From positions 356,900 through 420,899 of the forward strand of contig NZ_AYWO01000005.1 of the NCBI RefSeq assembly GCF_000502955.1: a stretch of 64,000 bases of DNA, in the 5' to 3' direction. Under the pieces are notes generated by a model. It saw nothing but the letters and a program-made list of their open reading frames with translations. It did not search any database and was not told the origin of the DNA. Origin of the DNA: Mesorhizobium sp. LNHC252B00. Lineage in GTDB: Bacteria > Pseudomonadota > Alphaproteobacteria > Rhizobiales > Rhizobiaceae. Each line of letters begins with the position of its first letter. Within the stretch, counting starts at the first letter, position 1. The position numbers and the translations under genes were made by a program. Below are positions 31,347 through 40,005 of the stretch, in pieces.

Positions 31347-32387
31347 CTACGGCAGGCGGTTCGCCTTCTGCAGGGCCTGCTTGGTCTCGCCGTCGCTCAG
31401 CCCCTGCAGGAAATCGTCCATCTGCGGATCGATGAGGCCGGCGCGGCGGGCGACGATGTACCAGGCGCCGGCAAGGACGAGATCCGGATCGGTGCCGATG
31501 CCTTGCATATAGAGCTTGGCCAGGCGATTCTGAGCGGCGACATTGCCGCCTTCCGCCGCCTGCTTCGTCCAGCCGAAGGCGGATTTCAGGTCGCGCGCAC
31601 CGCCGCGGCCTTCGATCATCCAGGCGGCGAGATCGATCTGCGCGGTGTCGTAGTTCTGTTGTGCCGCCTGCGCCAGCAGGCGCCTTGCCTGCACATCGTC
31701 ACGCGGCCTGCCGCCGACGCCATTGGCGTAGATCTGCGACATCGCATACTGCGCGTCGGCAAGGCCCGTAGCGGCGGCGCGCTCATAGTAGGAGACCGCC
31801 TTCGCCATGCCGGCGTCGCCGGGGTCCTGCTGGACCAGCATCTGCGCGAAATTGAACTGCGCCAGCCGGTTGCCGGCTTCCGCGGCGGCCTGCATCAACG
31901 CATAGGCCTCCTTTTCGTCCTTCTTGACGTAGCGGCCGTCGAGCAGCATCAGGGCGTACTGGAACTGCGCTTCGGGTACACCCTGCTCGGCGGCCAACGC
32001 GTACCATTTCGCCGCCTCCGCCGAATTGAGCGGCACACCAAGCCCGCGCGACAGGATCTCGGCGACCAGGGTCTGCGCCGCCGGATCGCCGTTTTGCGCC
32101 CGGACCAGTGCCAGATTGTAGGCCGTCTTGTAGAGCCCGCGCTGGAAGGCGCCATAGGCCGCATCGGCGGGTTTTGCGCCGAAGCGGTCGGGGTTGACAG
32201 CGTCGGCGGAGGGCAGCGGCGTCGGTTCGGCCGTGGTGGCCGGCTGCGGCAGCGGCTGTTCGATCGGCTTGTTCGCGTGTGCGCCGACATCGGGTTTGGG
32301 CTGCGGCAGCAGGATGGTCTCGGCGGCCGCTGCCTGAACCATCAGCGCCGCAAGCAGAGCCTGGAGGGGGAGCCTCGCCCAGGGCAC
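31347..32387 (-). CDS. SEL1-like repeat (tetratricopeptide-type) protein
   Basis: 346 aa. The GTG start at 32387 lies one base after the ThiE-like stop and opens a signal peptide ([17 protein letters not shown]). After a Pro-rich region come tandem SEL1 repeats of about 36 residues ([42 protein letters not shown], and similar). Such solenoids mediate protein contacts; periplasmic location is inferred. Operon with the thiE-like gene. Confidence 0.86.
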   Translation of the reverse strand: MPWARLPLQALLAALMVQAAAAETILLPQPKPDVGAHANKPIEQPLPQPATTAEPTPLPSADAVNPDRFGAKPADAAYGAFQRGLYKTAYNLALVRAQNGDPAAQTLVAEILSRGLGVPLNSAEAAKWYALAAEQGVPEAQFQYALMLLDGRYVKKDEKEAYALMQAAAEAGNRLAQFNFAQMLVQQDPGDAGMAKAVSYYERAAATGLADAQYAMSQIYANGVGGRPRDDVQARRLLAQAAQQNYDTAQIDLAAWMIEGRGGARDLKSAFGWTKQAAEGGNVAAQNRLAKLYMQGIGTDPDLVLAGAWYIVARRAGLIDPQMDDFLQGLSDGETKQALQKANRLP

Positions 32388-32388
32388 G

Positions 32389-33036
32389 TCAGTCCTCGAA
32401 GCGCGGCGCGGTTTCGTCGAGCAGCGCGTTGGCACTGGCGACGGCTGTCTTGGGATCGGTGCCGTCCGCGAATACGGCGCTCGACAGCGCCACGAACTCG
32501 GCACCTGTGGCACCCACCGCTTCGACCGAGGCAATGTCGGATCCGGCCATGACGATGCACGGGATCTGGATCATATCCGCCCACCATCTGCCGAGCGACA
32601 GGTTGCGCGGGTGCGGTTCTGGCTTGTTGTCGTAACCGAAGCGGCCGAAGAAGATGTAATCGGGCCGTGTTTCGCCAAGCTCAAGCGCGTCGTCACGTGT
32701 CTTGGCGCCGCCGGTGCCGACCATCATCTTTGCCTGGAAATGCTCGATCGTCTCGGCCAGTTCGGCCTTGGAGACCTCGACATGGATACCGTCGGCCTGG
32801 ACGCGGCCAGCTATACGGGTGTCGCCGGCAATGATCACCGCCGCACCGGCGGCTTGCGCCGCGGGCACGACCTGTTCGGCGAAAGCCTGGAAGGAGGCCT
32901 CGTCCATGCCGTTCTCGGGCAGGATCAGCGACGCGACGTCGCCGCCTTCGAATGCCGCGGCGATACGGGCGGCCGGCACGCCGGGCGGCGCGATCAGCAC
33001 GATGCGACAGCGATTGGGGGGCGTTGCGTCATTCAT
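32389..33036 (-). CDS. Thiamine phosphate synthase family protein
   Basis: 215 aa, TIM-barrel of the ThiE/TenI superfamily: IVLIAPPGVPAARIAAAFEGG, VIIAGDTRIAGRVQADGIHVE, DYIFFGRFGYD, VMAGSDIASVEAVGATGAEF. Divergent from well-characterised ThiE in the loop where the HMP-binding residues lie, so it may be a TenI-like or other aldolase-class enzyme rather than the housekeeping ThiE. Coupled to the SEL1 gene. Confidence 0.83.
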   Translation of the reverse strand: MNDATPPNRCRIVLIAPPGVPAARIAAAFEGGDVASLILPENGMDEASFQAFAEQVVPAAQAAGAAVIIAGDTRIAGRVQADGIHVEVSKAELAETIEHFQAKMMVGTGGAKTRDDALELGETRPDYIFFGRFGYDNKPEPHPRNLSLGRWWADMIQIPCIVMAGSDIASVEAVGATGAEFVALSSAVFADGTDPKTAVASANALLDETAPRFED

Positions 33037-33168
33037 GGTTCTTCGGATCCCGCGTTTCGCCTATGCCGGGCGAAGATGGTTGGATTGCGGCATAGAGCAA
33101 AGTGCCCGCTTTGAACAGGCGGGCAGCCGGGATACCGATGTGGGCCCGCCGGACGCCGGCGGACCGCT

Positions 33169-34086
33169 TCATTTAACCGGGTGTGGACTTGCGATGGGCG
33201 TTTGGCCCTTCCACAGCCTCCAGCCGAGATTCATGCCGGCAGCGGCGATCAGAATCGCGGTGGCGCCGACGATCTGGCTCAGATACAGCCGATGGCCGAA
33301 GGCGACGACATCGACCAGAATGGCGACCACCGGGTAGATGAAGGATAGCGATCCCTGCAGATGCGTCGGCAGTTTCTGGATGGCGCCGTACATCAATATA
33401 TACATCAGGCCCGTATGGACGATGCCGAGCGTCGCCAGCATGGTCCAGCTCCATGCATCGGCCGGAAGCTGCGAAAAATTGGCGAACGGAGCCAGCATAA
33501 CGACGCCGACGCAGACCTGGATCAGTGCGATCAAGTGCGGCGGCGTGCCCTTGAGCTTCTTGGTGACAATGGCGGCAACGGCCCAGAAAAAAGCCGCTCC
33601 CAACGCCATGACGATGCCGGTAAAATAGTCCGTGCCGGCCATGTCGGCACTGGGTCCGGCATCAGGAGCGGCCTGCACGATCAGCACCATGCCGGCGAAG
33701 GCGATGGCCAGCCAGGTCAGCTTGGTCAGGGTCAGCCGCTCGGCGAAGAAGAGCGCGCCGAAGCCGACCAGCATGAAGGGCTGCGTGTTGTAGACAGCGG
33801 TGGCGATCGAGATCGACGCGCGGGAGAAAGCGCTGAACAGCAAAAGCCAGTTGACGACGATGGCGACGCCGCCGAGTGCGGCGATGCCGATGATACGCAA
33901 TGACAGCCTGTTGCGCAGCAAGCCCAGCCCGGCGCAGATGATGAGCAGCGTCAGCGCGCCGAACGCGCAGCGCCAGAACACCACATCCATGATCGGCTGG
34001 CCGGACAGCACGACGAACCATCCGATCGTTCCCAGGATCGCCATTGCGGCGGACATTTCGACCGTGCCACGCACCGTGTCGTTCAC
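33169..34086 (-). CDS. EamA/DMT superfamily transporter
   Basis: 305 aa, ten predicted membrane helices in two EamA repeats (first half includes LGTIGWFVVLSGQPIMDVVFWR; second DYFTGIVMALGAAFFWAVAAI). GTG start at 34086. Divergent from an Lrp-type regulator 132 nt away, which suggests it is an amino-acid or metabolite exporter controlled by that regulator. Confidence 0.88.
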   Translation of the reverse strand: MNDTVRGTVEMSAAMAILGTIGWFVVLSGQPIMDVVFWRCAFGALTLLIICAGLGLLRNRLSLRIIGIAALGGVAIVVNWLLLFSAFSRASISIATAVYNTQPFMLVGFGALFFAERLTLTKLTWLAIAFAGMVLIVQAAPDAGPSADMAGTDYFTGIVMALGAAFFWAVAAIVTKKLKGTPPHLIALIQVCVGVVMLAPFANFSQLPADAWSWTMLATLGIVHTGLMYILMYGAIQKLPTHLQGSLSFIYPVVAILVDVVAFGHRLYLSQIVGATAILIAAAGMNLGWRLWKGQTPIASPHPVK

Positions 34087-34218
34087 AACAAACCTCCGTA
34101 TCAGTTGAGCCGTTATGATCTCATGTGGTGACGCGGCTTTCTATCCGATAGGAAAGGAGATATTGATAAATGACCTAACTATATTAGGCCATGGTTCCAA
34201 ATCAGCGGGAAATGTAAA

Positions 34219-34698
34219 ATGCTTGATGATCTCGACCGAAATCTCCTCGAAATCCTAGTCAAGGATGCGCGGACCTCGCTGAAGGAGTTGGCCGCTCAGG
34301 TCGGGCTGTCATCGCCAAGCGTTTCGGAGCGGCTTCGACGGCTCGAGGAGCGCGGTGTCATCCGCGCGTTCACCGTCGAGATCGATCCGCTGGCGCTTGG
34401 CTATGCGTTGCAGGCGATCGTGCGCATCCGGCCTCTGCCGGGCAAGCTGCACATCGTCCAGAAGCTGATCGAGGAAATCCCCGAATTCGGCGAATGCGAC
34501 AAGGTGACCGGCGATGACTGTTTCGTCGCCCGGCTGTTCGTGCGCTCGATCGGCGACCTCGACGGGATTCTCGACCGCATCGCCGACAAGGCCGAGACCA
34601 GCACCGCCATCATCAAGGCGCAGCCGATCCGGCGCCGGCCTCCACCGCTCGATGCAACGGCGCCTCGTGGCAGGGCAAAGCTCGTGCACGCATCCTGA
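34219..34698 (+). CDS. Lrp/AsnC family transcriptional regulator
   Basis: 159 aa. N-terminal helix-turn-helix (LDDLDRNLLEILVKDARTSLKELAAQVGLS, SVSERLRRLEERG) and a C-terminal RAM ligand-sensing domain (EFGECDKVTGDDCFVARLFVR). Divergent from the EamA transporter gene; regulation of that exporter is the likely role. Confidence 0.92.
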   Translation: MLDDLDRNLLEILVKDARTSLKELAAQVGLSSPSVSERLRRLEERGVIRAFTVEIDPLALGYALQAIVRIRPLPGKLHIVQKLIEEIPEFGECDKVTGDDCFVARLFVRSIGDLDGILDRIADKAETSTAIIKAQPIRRRPPPLDATAPRGRAKLVHAS

Positions 34699-34897
34699 AC
34701 GGACTAGTCACGGCCGGTTTTCAGAGGACTGAATCGAAGGATCTCAAGCGGCCAATGTTCCTGCTGGTCTCGGCCAGTCGATAGGCAGTGCCTGCCATGG
34801 CAGTGTGCACAAGCCATGCCGATATTTGCTGTCGCTCAGCTCGGATTCTGGGTTATTCAAGCACCGACACGCTTTCCCTCCAGACCAGTTCCCTCCC

Positions 34898-35668
34898 ATG
34901 TCAGGCCTGCTTTTCGATCCGTGGTTCTATGCGGCTGCCATTCCGGCGGTCATTCTGGTCGGCCTGTCCAAGGGCGGGTTTGGCGGCGCCGTCGGTTTCG
35001 TTGGCGTGCCGCTGATGGCGCTGACCATGCCCCCGGTGCAGGCGGCCGCTATCCTGCTGCCAATCCTGTGCCTGATGGACATCGTGTCGGTGTGGACATG
35101 GTGGGGTGTCTTTGACCGGAAGATGCTGTCCGACATGATGCCGGGAGCGGTCATCGGCATAGGGCTTGGCTGGCTGACGGCGGCATTGGTCACCGAAGGG
35201 GCAGTGCGGCTGATCGTCGGTGCCGTCGCCATAATCTTCGTCCTGCGCTGGCTCTATCTGCAGTTTCGCCATGGCGCCGGTCACGCGGCCGCGCCCAACC
35301 GCGTGGCTGCGGCCGCCTGGGGTACGGTCGCGGGCTTCACCAGCTTCGTTGCCCATGTCGGCGGCCCGCCCTTCCAGGTCTATGCCTTGCCGATCCGCCT
35401 CGATCCCAAGGTCCTGTCGGGCACGGCGGCGATCTTCTTTGCCGCCACCAATGCGCTGAAGCTGGTGCCCTATTTCGCGCTCGGCCAGTTCGACACCGCC
35501 AATTTGACGGCGTCGGCGGTGCTGATGCCGCTGGCGCCGCTCTCGACCATAGCCGGGGCGTGGCTGGTGCGGCGGATGCGCCCCGAAATCTTCTATCCCT
35601 TCACCTATGCAACCGTCGCGGTCGTGGCGCTGAAGTTGCTGTGGGACGGCATTGTTGGCCTGATGTAA
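34898..35668 (+). CDS. Sulfite exporter TauE/SafE family membrane protein
   Basis: 256 aa, about seven or eight membrane helices. TauE hallmarks: GLSKGGFGGAVGFVGVPLMAL near the start and VAGFTSFVAHVGGPPFQVYAL in the middle. The ATG at 34898 has no clear SD, and an upstream in-frame ATG at 34805 exists, so the start is uncertain. Likely exports sulfite, sulfoacetate or another organic anion. Confidence 0.88.
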   Translation: MSGLLFDPWFYAAAIPAVILVGLSKGGFGGAVGFVGVPLMALTMPPVQAAAILLPILCLMDIVSVWTWWGVFDRKMLSDMMPGAVIGIGLGWLTAALVTEGAVRLIVGAVAIIFVLRWLYLQFRHGAGHAAAPNRVAAAAWGTVAGFTSFVAHVGGPPFQVYALPIRLDPKVLSGTAAIFFAATNALKLVPYFALGQFDTANLTASAVLMPLAPLSTIAGAWLVRRMRPEIFYPFTYATVAVVALKLLWDGIVGLM

Positions 35669-35704
35669 AATAGGTGAGGCGGCTGCCGCCCTCTCTATCT
35701 GGGA

Positions 35705-36256
35705 TCAGGCGGCGCTGGGTACGAGGCGACGGTTGCCGCCAAAGGCCAGTGCCGCGCCAACCAGGATGACCAGCACCATGCCGGCGAGGACGCCGATGTC
35801 ACGCGCAGTCGGCTTGAGGACCATGTCGGCAATGATCACCAGCATCACCGCATAGTCGAAGCGTGCCGCGCGCATCATGCGGTCACCGATGGCAAGAACA
35901 GCCGATGTTACGCCCTCCTTGGCGATCATCTCGCCGATGCGCTCGCCGGTCGGCTTGAAGATGAGCATGCCGATCGAAAAGGTCGTGGCGTAGCCGGCAA
36001 GGCCGATCAGTATCCACAGGTCGGAGAAGCCGACCCAGAAGCTGCACATGATGAGGCCGAAGATCAGCGTCAGCATCGACATCGGCGCAAAAAACCTGCC
36101 GCCCAGTTGGCCGCTGGCGCGCATCGCCTGCAGCTTGTCCTCGATGTTGCCCGCCCGCTCGGCAAGCACGCCGAGAAGGAACAGCACGAAGCCACCACCA
36201 ACCCACAGAACGGCCGAGATGACGTGAAGGAATTTGACGATCGAATACCAGTCCAT
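35705..36256 (-). CDS. Membrane protein, DUF2269-like
   Basis: 183 aa with five probable membrane helices. It starts MDWYSIVKFLHVISAVLWVGGG with a conserved His in the first helix, and continues SMLTLIFGLIMCSFWVG. This pattern matches DUF2269 integral membrane proteins. Function unknown; divergent from the following plus-strand gene by 329 nt. Confidence 0.8.
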   Translation of the reverse strand: MDWYSIVKFLHVISAVLWVGGGFVLFLLGVLAERAGNIEDKLQAMRASGQLGGRFFAPMSMLTLIFGLIMCSFWVGFSDLWILIGLAGYATTFSIGMLIFKPTGERIGEMIAKEGVTSAVLAIGDRMMRAARFDYAVMLVIIADMVLKPTARDIGVLAGMVLVILVGAALAFGGNRRLVPSAA

Positions 36257-36585
36257 GATGTGCTCCTTCAGTGTTCTGGTCGGATTTGCGGCGGCGTGAT
36301 TTGCGCCGGCCGTCAGAGGAGCGGGCGTTTAGCGCGGTGCCTGTTTCGGAACGATGTCGCCTAAAGCCCGGCTTCGTTTCAGCGCAATGAAGAAGCGGCT
36401 GAGATAGTGAACGCGCTATCTGATTTCCTGCTAATATACGCATTGTCGGGAGGGAGTCGGCGCGATATCGTCCGGAATATTGCCGATGCTTGATAGTGCG
36501 CTAGCGTCGGGAGTCCGCGGCGACAACAGTCGCTTGACGATCAATCCACTCCCGCAAACGGGAAAGACATTTCGAGGGGAACATT
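36257..36585. other. Intergenic region, nothing recognised
   Basis: 329 nt between divergent membrane-protein genes. I see no tRNA, clear promoter pair, long palindrome or credible short gene. GGGGAAC precedes the downstream ATG at 36586. Confidence 0.6.
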
Positions 36586-36966
36586 ATGCAAGGGGTAGCA
36601 CGGAATTTCTTCACGCTGGCCATTATCTATGCGTTGTGCGGCATGGCGCTCGGTATCCACATGGCGATCAGCGAAGACCATGGCCAGATGCCAACCCATG
36701 CCCACACGATGGTCGCCGGATGGCTGATGTCGTCGGTCTTCGCCTTTTTCTACCATCTGTTTCCGGCCGTCGGGCAAAAGGTCCTGGCCAAGGTTCATTT
36801 CTGGCTGACTGCCATCAGCGGTATCGGGCTCATGATCGGCCTTTACATCCTGCTCGCCGGCAATCCGGGGATAGAACCGCTGCTCGGGATTTCCTCGATC
36901 GCGTTCTATGCGGGCATATTGCTGTTTGCCCTCATCGCTTTGCCGGCGGTCTGGAAGACGGCCTGA
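36586..36966 (+). CDS. Small four-helix membrane protein with COX1-like histidines
   Basis: 126 aa with four membrane segments. The start of helix 1-2 reads GIHMAISEDHG, then PTHAHTMVAGW, which resembles the histidine-rich stretch of heme-copper oxidase subunit I (HAHTM-GW), and later FYHLFPAVG and KVHFWL. The protein is far too short to be an oxidase subunit. Histidines in the membrane suggest a heme or metal site. Function unknown. Confidence 0.75.
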   Translation: MQGVARNFFTLAIIYALCGMALGIHMAISEDHGQMPTHAHTMVAGWLMSSVFAFFYHLFPAVGQKVLAKVHFWLTAISGIGLMIGLYILLAGNPGIEPLLGISSIAFYAGILLFALIALPAVWKTA

Positions 36967-37040
36967 GCTGAACCAGAGGCAGTGAGGCTGTACTGTTACG
37001 GCACAGGATTGCGGCGTTCGGTCAAAAAACATCCGCGCCG

Positions 37041-37055
37041 TTAAGGCTTCATTAA
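37041..37055 (+). promoter_or_regulatory. CtrA-type box upstream of the small RNA candidate
   Basis: TTAA-GGCTTCA-TTAA: an exact match to the CtrA consensus TTAA-N7-TTAA. It sits about 25-40 nt before the predicted RNA start at about 37080, overlapping the -35 region ahead of TACTAT (37070-37075), as in CtrA-activated promoters. Confidence 0.6.
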
Positions 37056-37079
37056 GCTTTACAGGCGTTTACTATGTGC

Positions 37080-37178
37080 ATCCAGTGATCTGGATTCTTA
37101 CCGAGTGGTTGGAGCCACTTTGTTTGACGCCTCCCTGTTAAACTCCTGAGAGCCGCCTTATCCGCGGCTCTTTTTTTT
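37080..37178 (+). ncRNA. Candidate small RNA with three hairpins and terminator
   Basis: About 95 nt with three consecutive stems: ATCCAG/CTGGAT (37080-37095, loop TGAT), AGTGG/CCACT (37104-37119, loop TTGGAG), and a Rho-independent terminator AGAGCCGC/GCGGCTCT (37149-37171) followed by eight T. A single-stranded stretch with CCTCCC, complementary to Shine-Dalgarno sequences, lies just before the terminator. This layout matches Hfq-type trans-acting RNAs and recalls the alphaproteobacterial suhB/MmgR class (RF00519). No open frame competes. Preceded by a -10-like TACTAT and a CtrA-type box. Confidence 0.7.
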
Positions 37179-37214
37179 GTCCGCATTTTCGGGGCAGGGG
37201 CCAGTGGACCGACG

Positions 37215-37229
37215 TTAACCTTCTGTTAA
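37215..37229 (+). promoter_or_regulatory. CtrA-type box upstream of rcdA
   Basis: TTAA-CCTTCTG-TTAA, exact TTAA-N7-TTAA consensus, 115 nt before the rcdA start codon and after the small RNA terminator, so it would serve an rcdA promoter. CtrA control of rcdA has been reported in Sinorhizobium (recalled). Confidence 0.65.
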
Positions 37230-37343
37230 ACATGTGCTTGCCTTCACCGGTGACGAAGCGCATTTTCAAGCTTCAGTCAGACGGGTTTCCGGGTGTATCG
37301 GCAGGGAGCCGAATCAGCCGGTTGCAAGTGCAGGGGCGTATCA

Positions 37344-37877
37344 ATGAACGAGCTTTCGAAGGGCAGTGCGAAAACCGTCAAGCTGGCGGAACGCCGGGTT
37401 TTCTCGCAATCCTTCAAGCCGCTTTACCAGGAAGGTATGGGCCTCGTCGAACAGGCCGCCGAATACCTCGACGGCAAGGGCCGGGCCGAGGCGAAGAAAC
37501 TATCCAGGCTGGCGGCCACCCTCTACGCGGCCGAATCGATGCGGCTGACCACCAGGCTTATGCAGGTTGCGTCGTGGCTGCTTTTGCAGCGCGCCGCCAA
37601 CTCCGGCGAGATGACCCGCGACCAGGTCGCGTCTGAAAAATCCAAGGTGCGCCTCGACACCGCTTCCGCCCGTGACGAAGCCGCCGGCTGGGCCGAACTG
37701 CCCGAGGATTTCCTCGACCTCGTCACCCGCTCGCTGCGCCTGCAGGCACTGGTCCGCCGCATGGACGAGGAAATCTATGGCTCCGGCGCAGTGGCCGACA
37801 TGCAGCCAGCGGCTCGCCGCCCCAATCCGGTTTCCGACCAGATCAGCCTGCTCAACACAGCTTTCGCCAGAGGCTAA
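37344..37877 (+). CDS. rcdA: RcdA, regulator of CtrA degradation (DUF1465)
   Basis: 177 aa. The family start FSQSFKPLYQEGMGLVEQAAEYLDG and the helical core SRLAATLYAAESMRLTTRLMQVASWLLLQRA are intact, with a disordered tail. RcdA is the adaptor that, with CpdR and PopA in Caulobacter, delivers CtrA to ClpXP; in Sinorhizobium it is essential. The ATG at 37344 gives the usual N-terminus. The two CtrA-type boxes upstream point to feedback by its own target. Confidence 0.9.
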   Translation: MNELSKGSAKTVKLAERRVFSQSFKPLYQEGMGLVEQAAEYLDGKGRAEAKKLSRLAATLYAAESMRLTTRLMQVASWLLLQRAANSGEMTRDQVASEKSKVRLDTASARDEAAGWAELPEDFLDLVTRSLRLQALVRRMDEEIYGSGAVADMQPAARRPNPVSDQISLLNTAFARG

Positions 37878-37926
37878 TGCATGTTGCCCAAAAGTGGGCC
37901 CCGGTTTTGGGAGAACGACATGCATC
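37877..37926. repeat. GATGCATGTCG palindromic repeat, copy B
   Basis: Opposite orientation to copy A: ATGCATGTTG (37877-37886) and CGACATGCAT (37916-37925) around a core that includes, on the minus strand, CCCAAAACCGGGGCCCAC. It begins on the last base of the rcdA stop codon, mirroring copy A at the efp stop. Confidence 0.8.
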
Positions 37927-37938
37927 GCATCAAAAACC

Positions 37939-37980
37939 TAAAGCGCGTCGCCTGAATCCGTTCAAACGCGACGCGCTTTA
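37939..37980. repeat. TAAAGCGCGTCGC palindrome
   Basis: Perfect 13-bp inverted repeat TAAAGCGCGTCGC / GCGACGCGCTTTA at 37939-37951 and 37968-37980. It directly follows repeat copy B. The sequence is recalled as a very common Mesorhizobium intergenic palindrome. Together with copy B it separates rcdA from ruvC and could act as a transcription or RNA-processing barrier. Confidence 0.75.
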
Positions 37981-38056
37981 GACCTCGGGCACTCCTCTGT
38001 TTCCGGTTTGTTCACATTTCGCTGGCATCGCTGTCCATCGGAGGTAGACTGGACGC

Positions 38057-38578
38057 ATGGGGGAAGCGATTCGCATTATCGGTATCGATCCGGGGCTTCG
38101 GCGCACCGGCTGGGGGATTGTCGAAAGCCTCGGCAATTCGCTGCGCTTCATTGCTTCCGGCACCGTGAAGTCCGACGACAAGGCGGCTCTGGCGACGCGG
38201 CTCTGCCAATTGCATGACGGGCTCGCCGAAATCCTGCACCGCGCGATGCCGCACGAGGCGGCCGTCGAACAGACCTTCGTCAACAAGGACGCCGTGGCGA
38301 CGCTGAAGCTCGGCCAGGCGCGCGGCATCGCCATGCTGGTGCCGGCGCGTGCCGGGCTCGTCGTTGCCGAATATGCGCCCAACGCCGTCAAGAAGGCGGT
38401 GATCGGCGTTGGTCATGGCGACAAGAAGCAGATCCACATGATGGTGAAGGTGCTGTTGCCGAAAGCCAGCTTCGATACCGAACATGCCGCGGATGCGCTG
38501 GCCATTGCCATCTGCCATGCGCATCATCGGCAGAGTATCGCGTACCGGATGGCGCTTGCCGGCCAGCTATGTTCTTGA
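38057..38578 (+). CDS. ruvC: Holliday junction resolvase RuvC
   Basis: 173-aa endonuclease that cuts Holliday junctions. The catalytic acidic residues are in place: Asp11 in [14 protein letters not shown], Glu in [11 protein letters not shown], and Asp pairs in [16 protein letters not shown]. Normally followed directly by ruvA; here a toxin-antitoxin module intervenes. Confidence 0.96.
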   Translation: MGEAIRIIGIDPGLRRTGWGIVESLGNSLRFIASGTVKSDDKAALATRLCQLHDGLAEILHRAMPHEAAVEQTFVNKDAVATLKLGQARGIAMLVPARAGLVVAEYAPNAVKKAVIGVGHGDKKQIHMMVKVLLPKASFDTEHAADALAIAICHAHHRQSIAYRMALAGQLCS

Positions 38579-38622
38579 CTTGTTCACGCTGTGCGGATAA
38601 GTAATACCGCAAAGGTATTACC

Positions 38623-38892
38623 ATGCGCGTGACCACCAAGGGGCAAGTTACGATCCCCAAGCCGATAAGGGACCGTCTGGGCATCGGCCCGGGCTCCGAG
38701 GTGGAATTCGTGGCCACCGACGGGGACGTTCGGCTGGTTGCCGTCAACGAGAATATCTCCGAAGAGGAGAAGTTGCGCAGGTTCAGCGATGTCCTTGACC
38801 GGATGGATGGGACGTTGGACCTGGGAGGCATGACCACCGATCAATATATGGAGTGGTTGAGGGGGCCGCGTGAAGATCTCGACGTTGATTGA
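38623..38892 (+). CDS. AbrB/MazE-type antitoxin, module 1
   Basis: 89 aa. The N-terminal swapped-hairpin DNA-binding domain is seen in MRVTTKGQVTIPKPIRDRLGIGPGSEVEF, followed by an acidic C-terminal tail that would bind the toxin (EEEKLRRFSDVLDRMDG). It overlaps the downstream PIN toxin by 23 nt. Inserted 44 nt after ruvC. Confidence 0.9.
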   Translation: MRVTTKGQVTIPKPIRDRLGIGPGSEVEFVATDGDVRLVAVNENISEEEKLRRFSDVLDRMDGTLDLGGMTTDQYMEWLRGPREDLDVD

Positions 38893-39307
38893 CACCAATG
38901 TCCTGATCGACGTCTGGGGACCGCCCGGACCGCTGAAAAGATGGTCGGCCTGGGCGATTGCTTCCTGCCGCCGCGACGGAGCCTTGGTGGTCAACACGAT
39001 CGTCTGGTCCGAGCTCGCGCCGCTGATCGCGACGGAGACGGCACTTCGAAAAGCAGTCGACATGCTCGAGATGGATCGCGAGTTCCTGCCTTGGGAGGCG
39101 GCTTTCCTTGCAGGCGTCACGCATTCCCGCTATCGCCGGGCCAGCGGCGTTCGGGAAAGAACCTCGCCTGATTTCTTCATTGGCGCCCATGCGACCGTTG
39201 CAGGACATCGTCTTTTGACACGCGACGCGGCCCGTTATCGCAGGTACTTTCCCGACCTCGACATCATCTGTCCGGAAACGCACCCAAGAGGGGCCTATCT
39301 TCCATGA
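38870..39307 (+). CDS. PIN-domain toxin, VapC-like, module 1
   Basis: 145 aa, GTG start overlapping the antitoxin gene by 23 nt. PIN nuclease acidic residues are complete: Asp8 (LIDTN), Glu48 (VWSELA), Asp101 ([10 protein letters not shown]) and Asp119 (LTRDAARY), so the ribonuclease is probably active. It ends 10 nt before ruvA, whose expression it likely shares or feeds. Confidence 0.9.
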   Translation: MKISTLIDTNVLIDVWGPPGPLKRWSAWAIASCRRDGALVVNTIVWSELAPLIATETALRKAVDMLEMDREFLPWEAAFLAGVTHSRYRRASGVRERTSPDFFIGAHATVAGHRLLTRDAARYRRYFPDLDIICPETHPRGAYLP

Positions 39308-39317
39308 AAGATCTGGC

Positions 39318-39938
39318 ATGATCGGCAAGCTCAAGGGCACGCTGGACGAGATCGATGAGGATCATTGCCTCGTCGACATCCATGGCGTCGGCTATGTCGC
39401 CTATTGCTCGGCGCGCACGCTGGCCGCGCTGCCTTCGCCCGGCGAAGCTGTGGTGCTGTTCATCGAAACCTATGTGCGCGAGGACATGCTGCGGCTCTAC
39501 GGCTTTCAGTCGGTGCTGGAGCGCGAATGGTTCCGGCTCTTGATGAACAATGTACCGGGCGTCGGCGCCAAGGTGGCACTGGCTATCCTGTCAACGCTGG
39601 CGCCGGCGGATCTCGCCAATGCGATTGCGCTGCGCGACATCGCCATGGTTTCTCGCGCGCCGGGCGTCGGCAAGAAGGTGGCCGAGCGCATCGTCACCGA
39701 GTTGAAGAACAAGGCGCCGGCCTATGCCGGGTCCGCTTCGGGGACCATCGGCCTGAAGCAGGAGCTCGGCGACGGCGTGGCATCCGCGCCGATTGCCGAC
39801 GCCGTCTCGGCACTGGTCAATCTCGGCTATTCGCGCGACACCGCGGCCAACGCGGTCGCGGCGGCGCTGAAGACGGCGGGCGAGCATGCGGATGCGCCGA
39901 GGCTGATCCGTTTCGGGTTGAAGGAACTGGCGCGGTGA
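39318..39938 (+). CDS. ruvA: Holliday junction DNA helicase subunit RuvA
   Basis: 206 aa, starting [26 protein letters not shown]. Tetramer that recognises the four-way junction: OB fold (1-65), helix-hairpin-helix motifs in [18 protein letters not shown] and [16 protein letters not shown], and the RuvB-contacting domain III at the C-terminus. Lies between two toxin-antitoxin modules. Confidence 0.96.
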   Translation: MIGKLKGTLDEIDEDHCLVDIHGVGYVAYCSARTLAALPSPGEAVVLFIETYVREDMLRLYGFQSVLEREWFRLLMNNVPGVGAKVALAILSTLAPADLANAIALRDIAMVSRAPGVGKKVAERIVTELKNKAPAYAGSASGTIGLKQELGDGVASAPIADAVSALVNLGYSRDTAANAVAAALKTAGEHADAPRLIRFGLKELAR

Positions 39939-40005
39939 CATGGTTGTGGAAAAGAAAAATCCGGCTATCATATGATTGGTAAGAGATTTCTTAGAAAGTA
40001 AGAAA

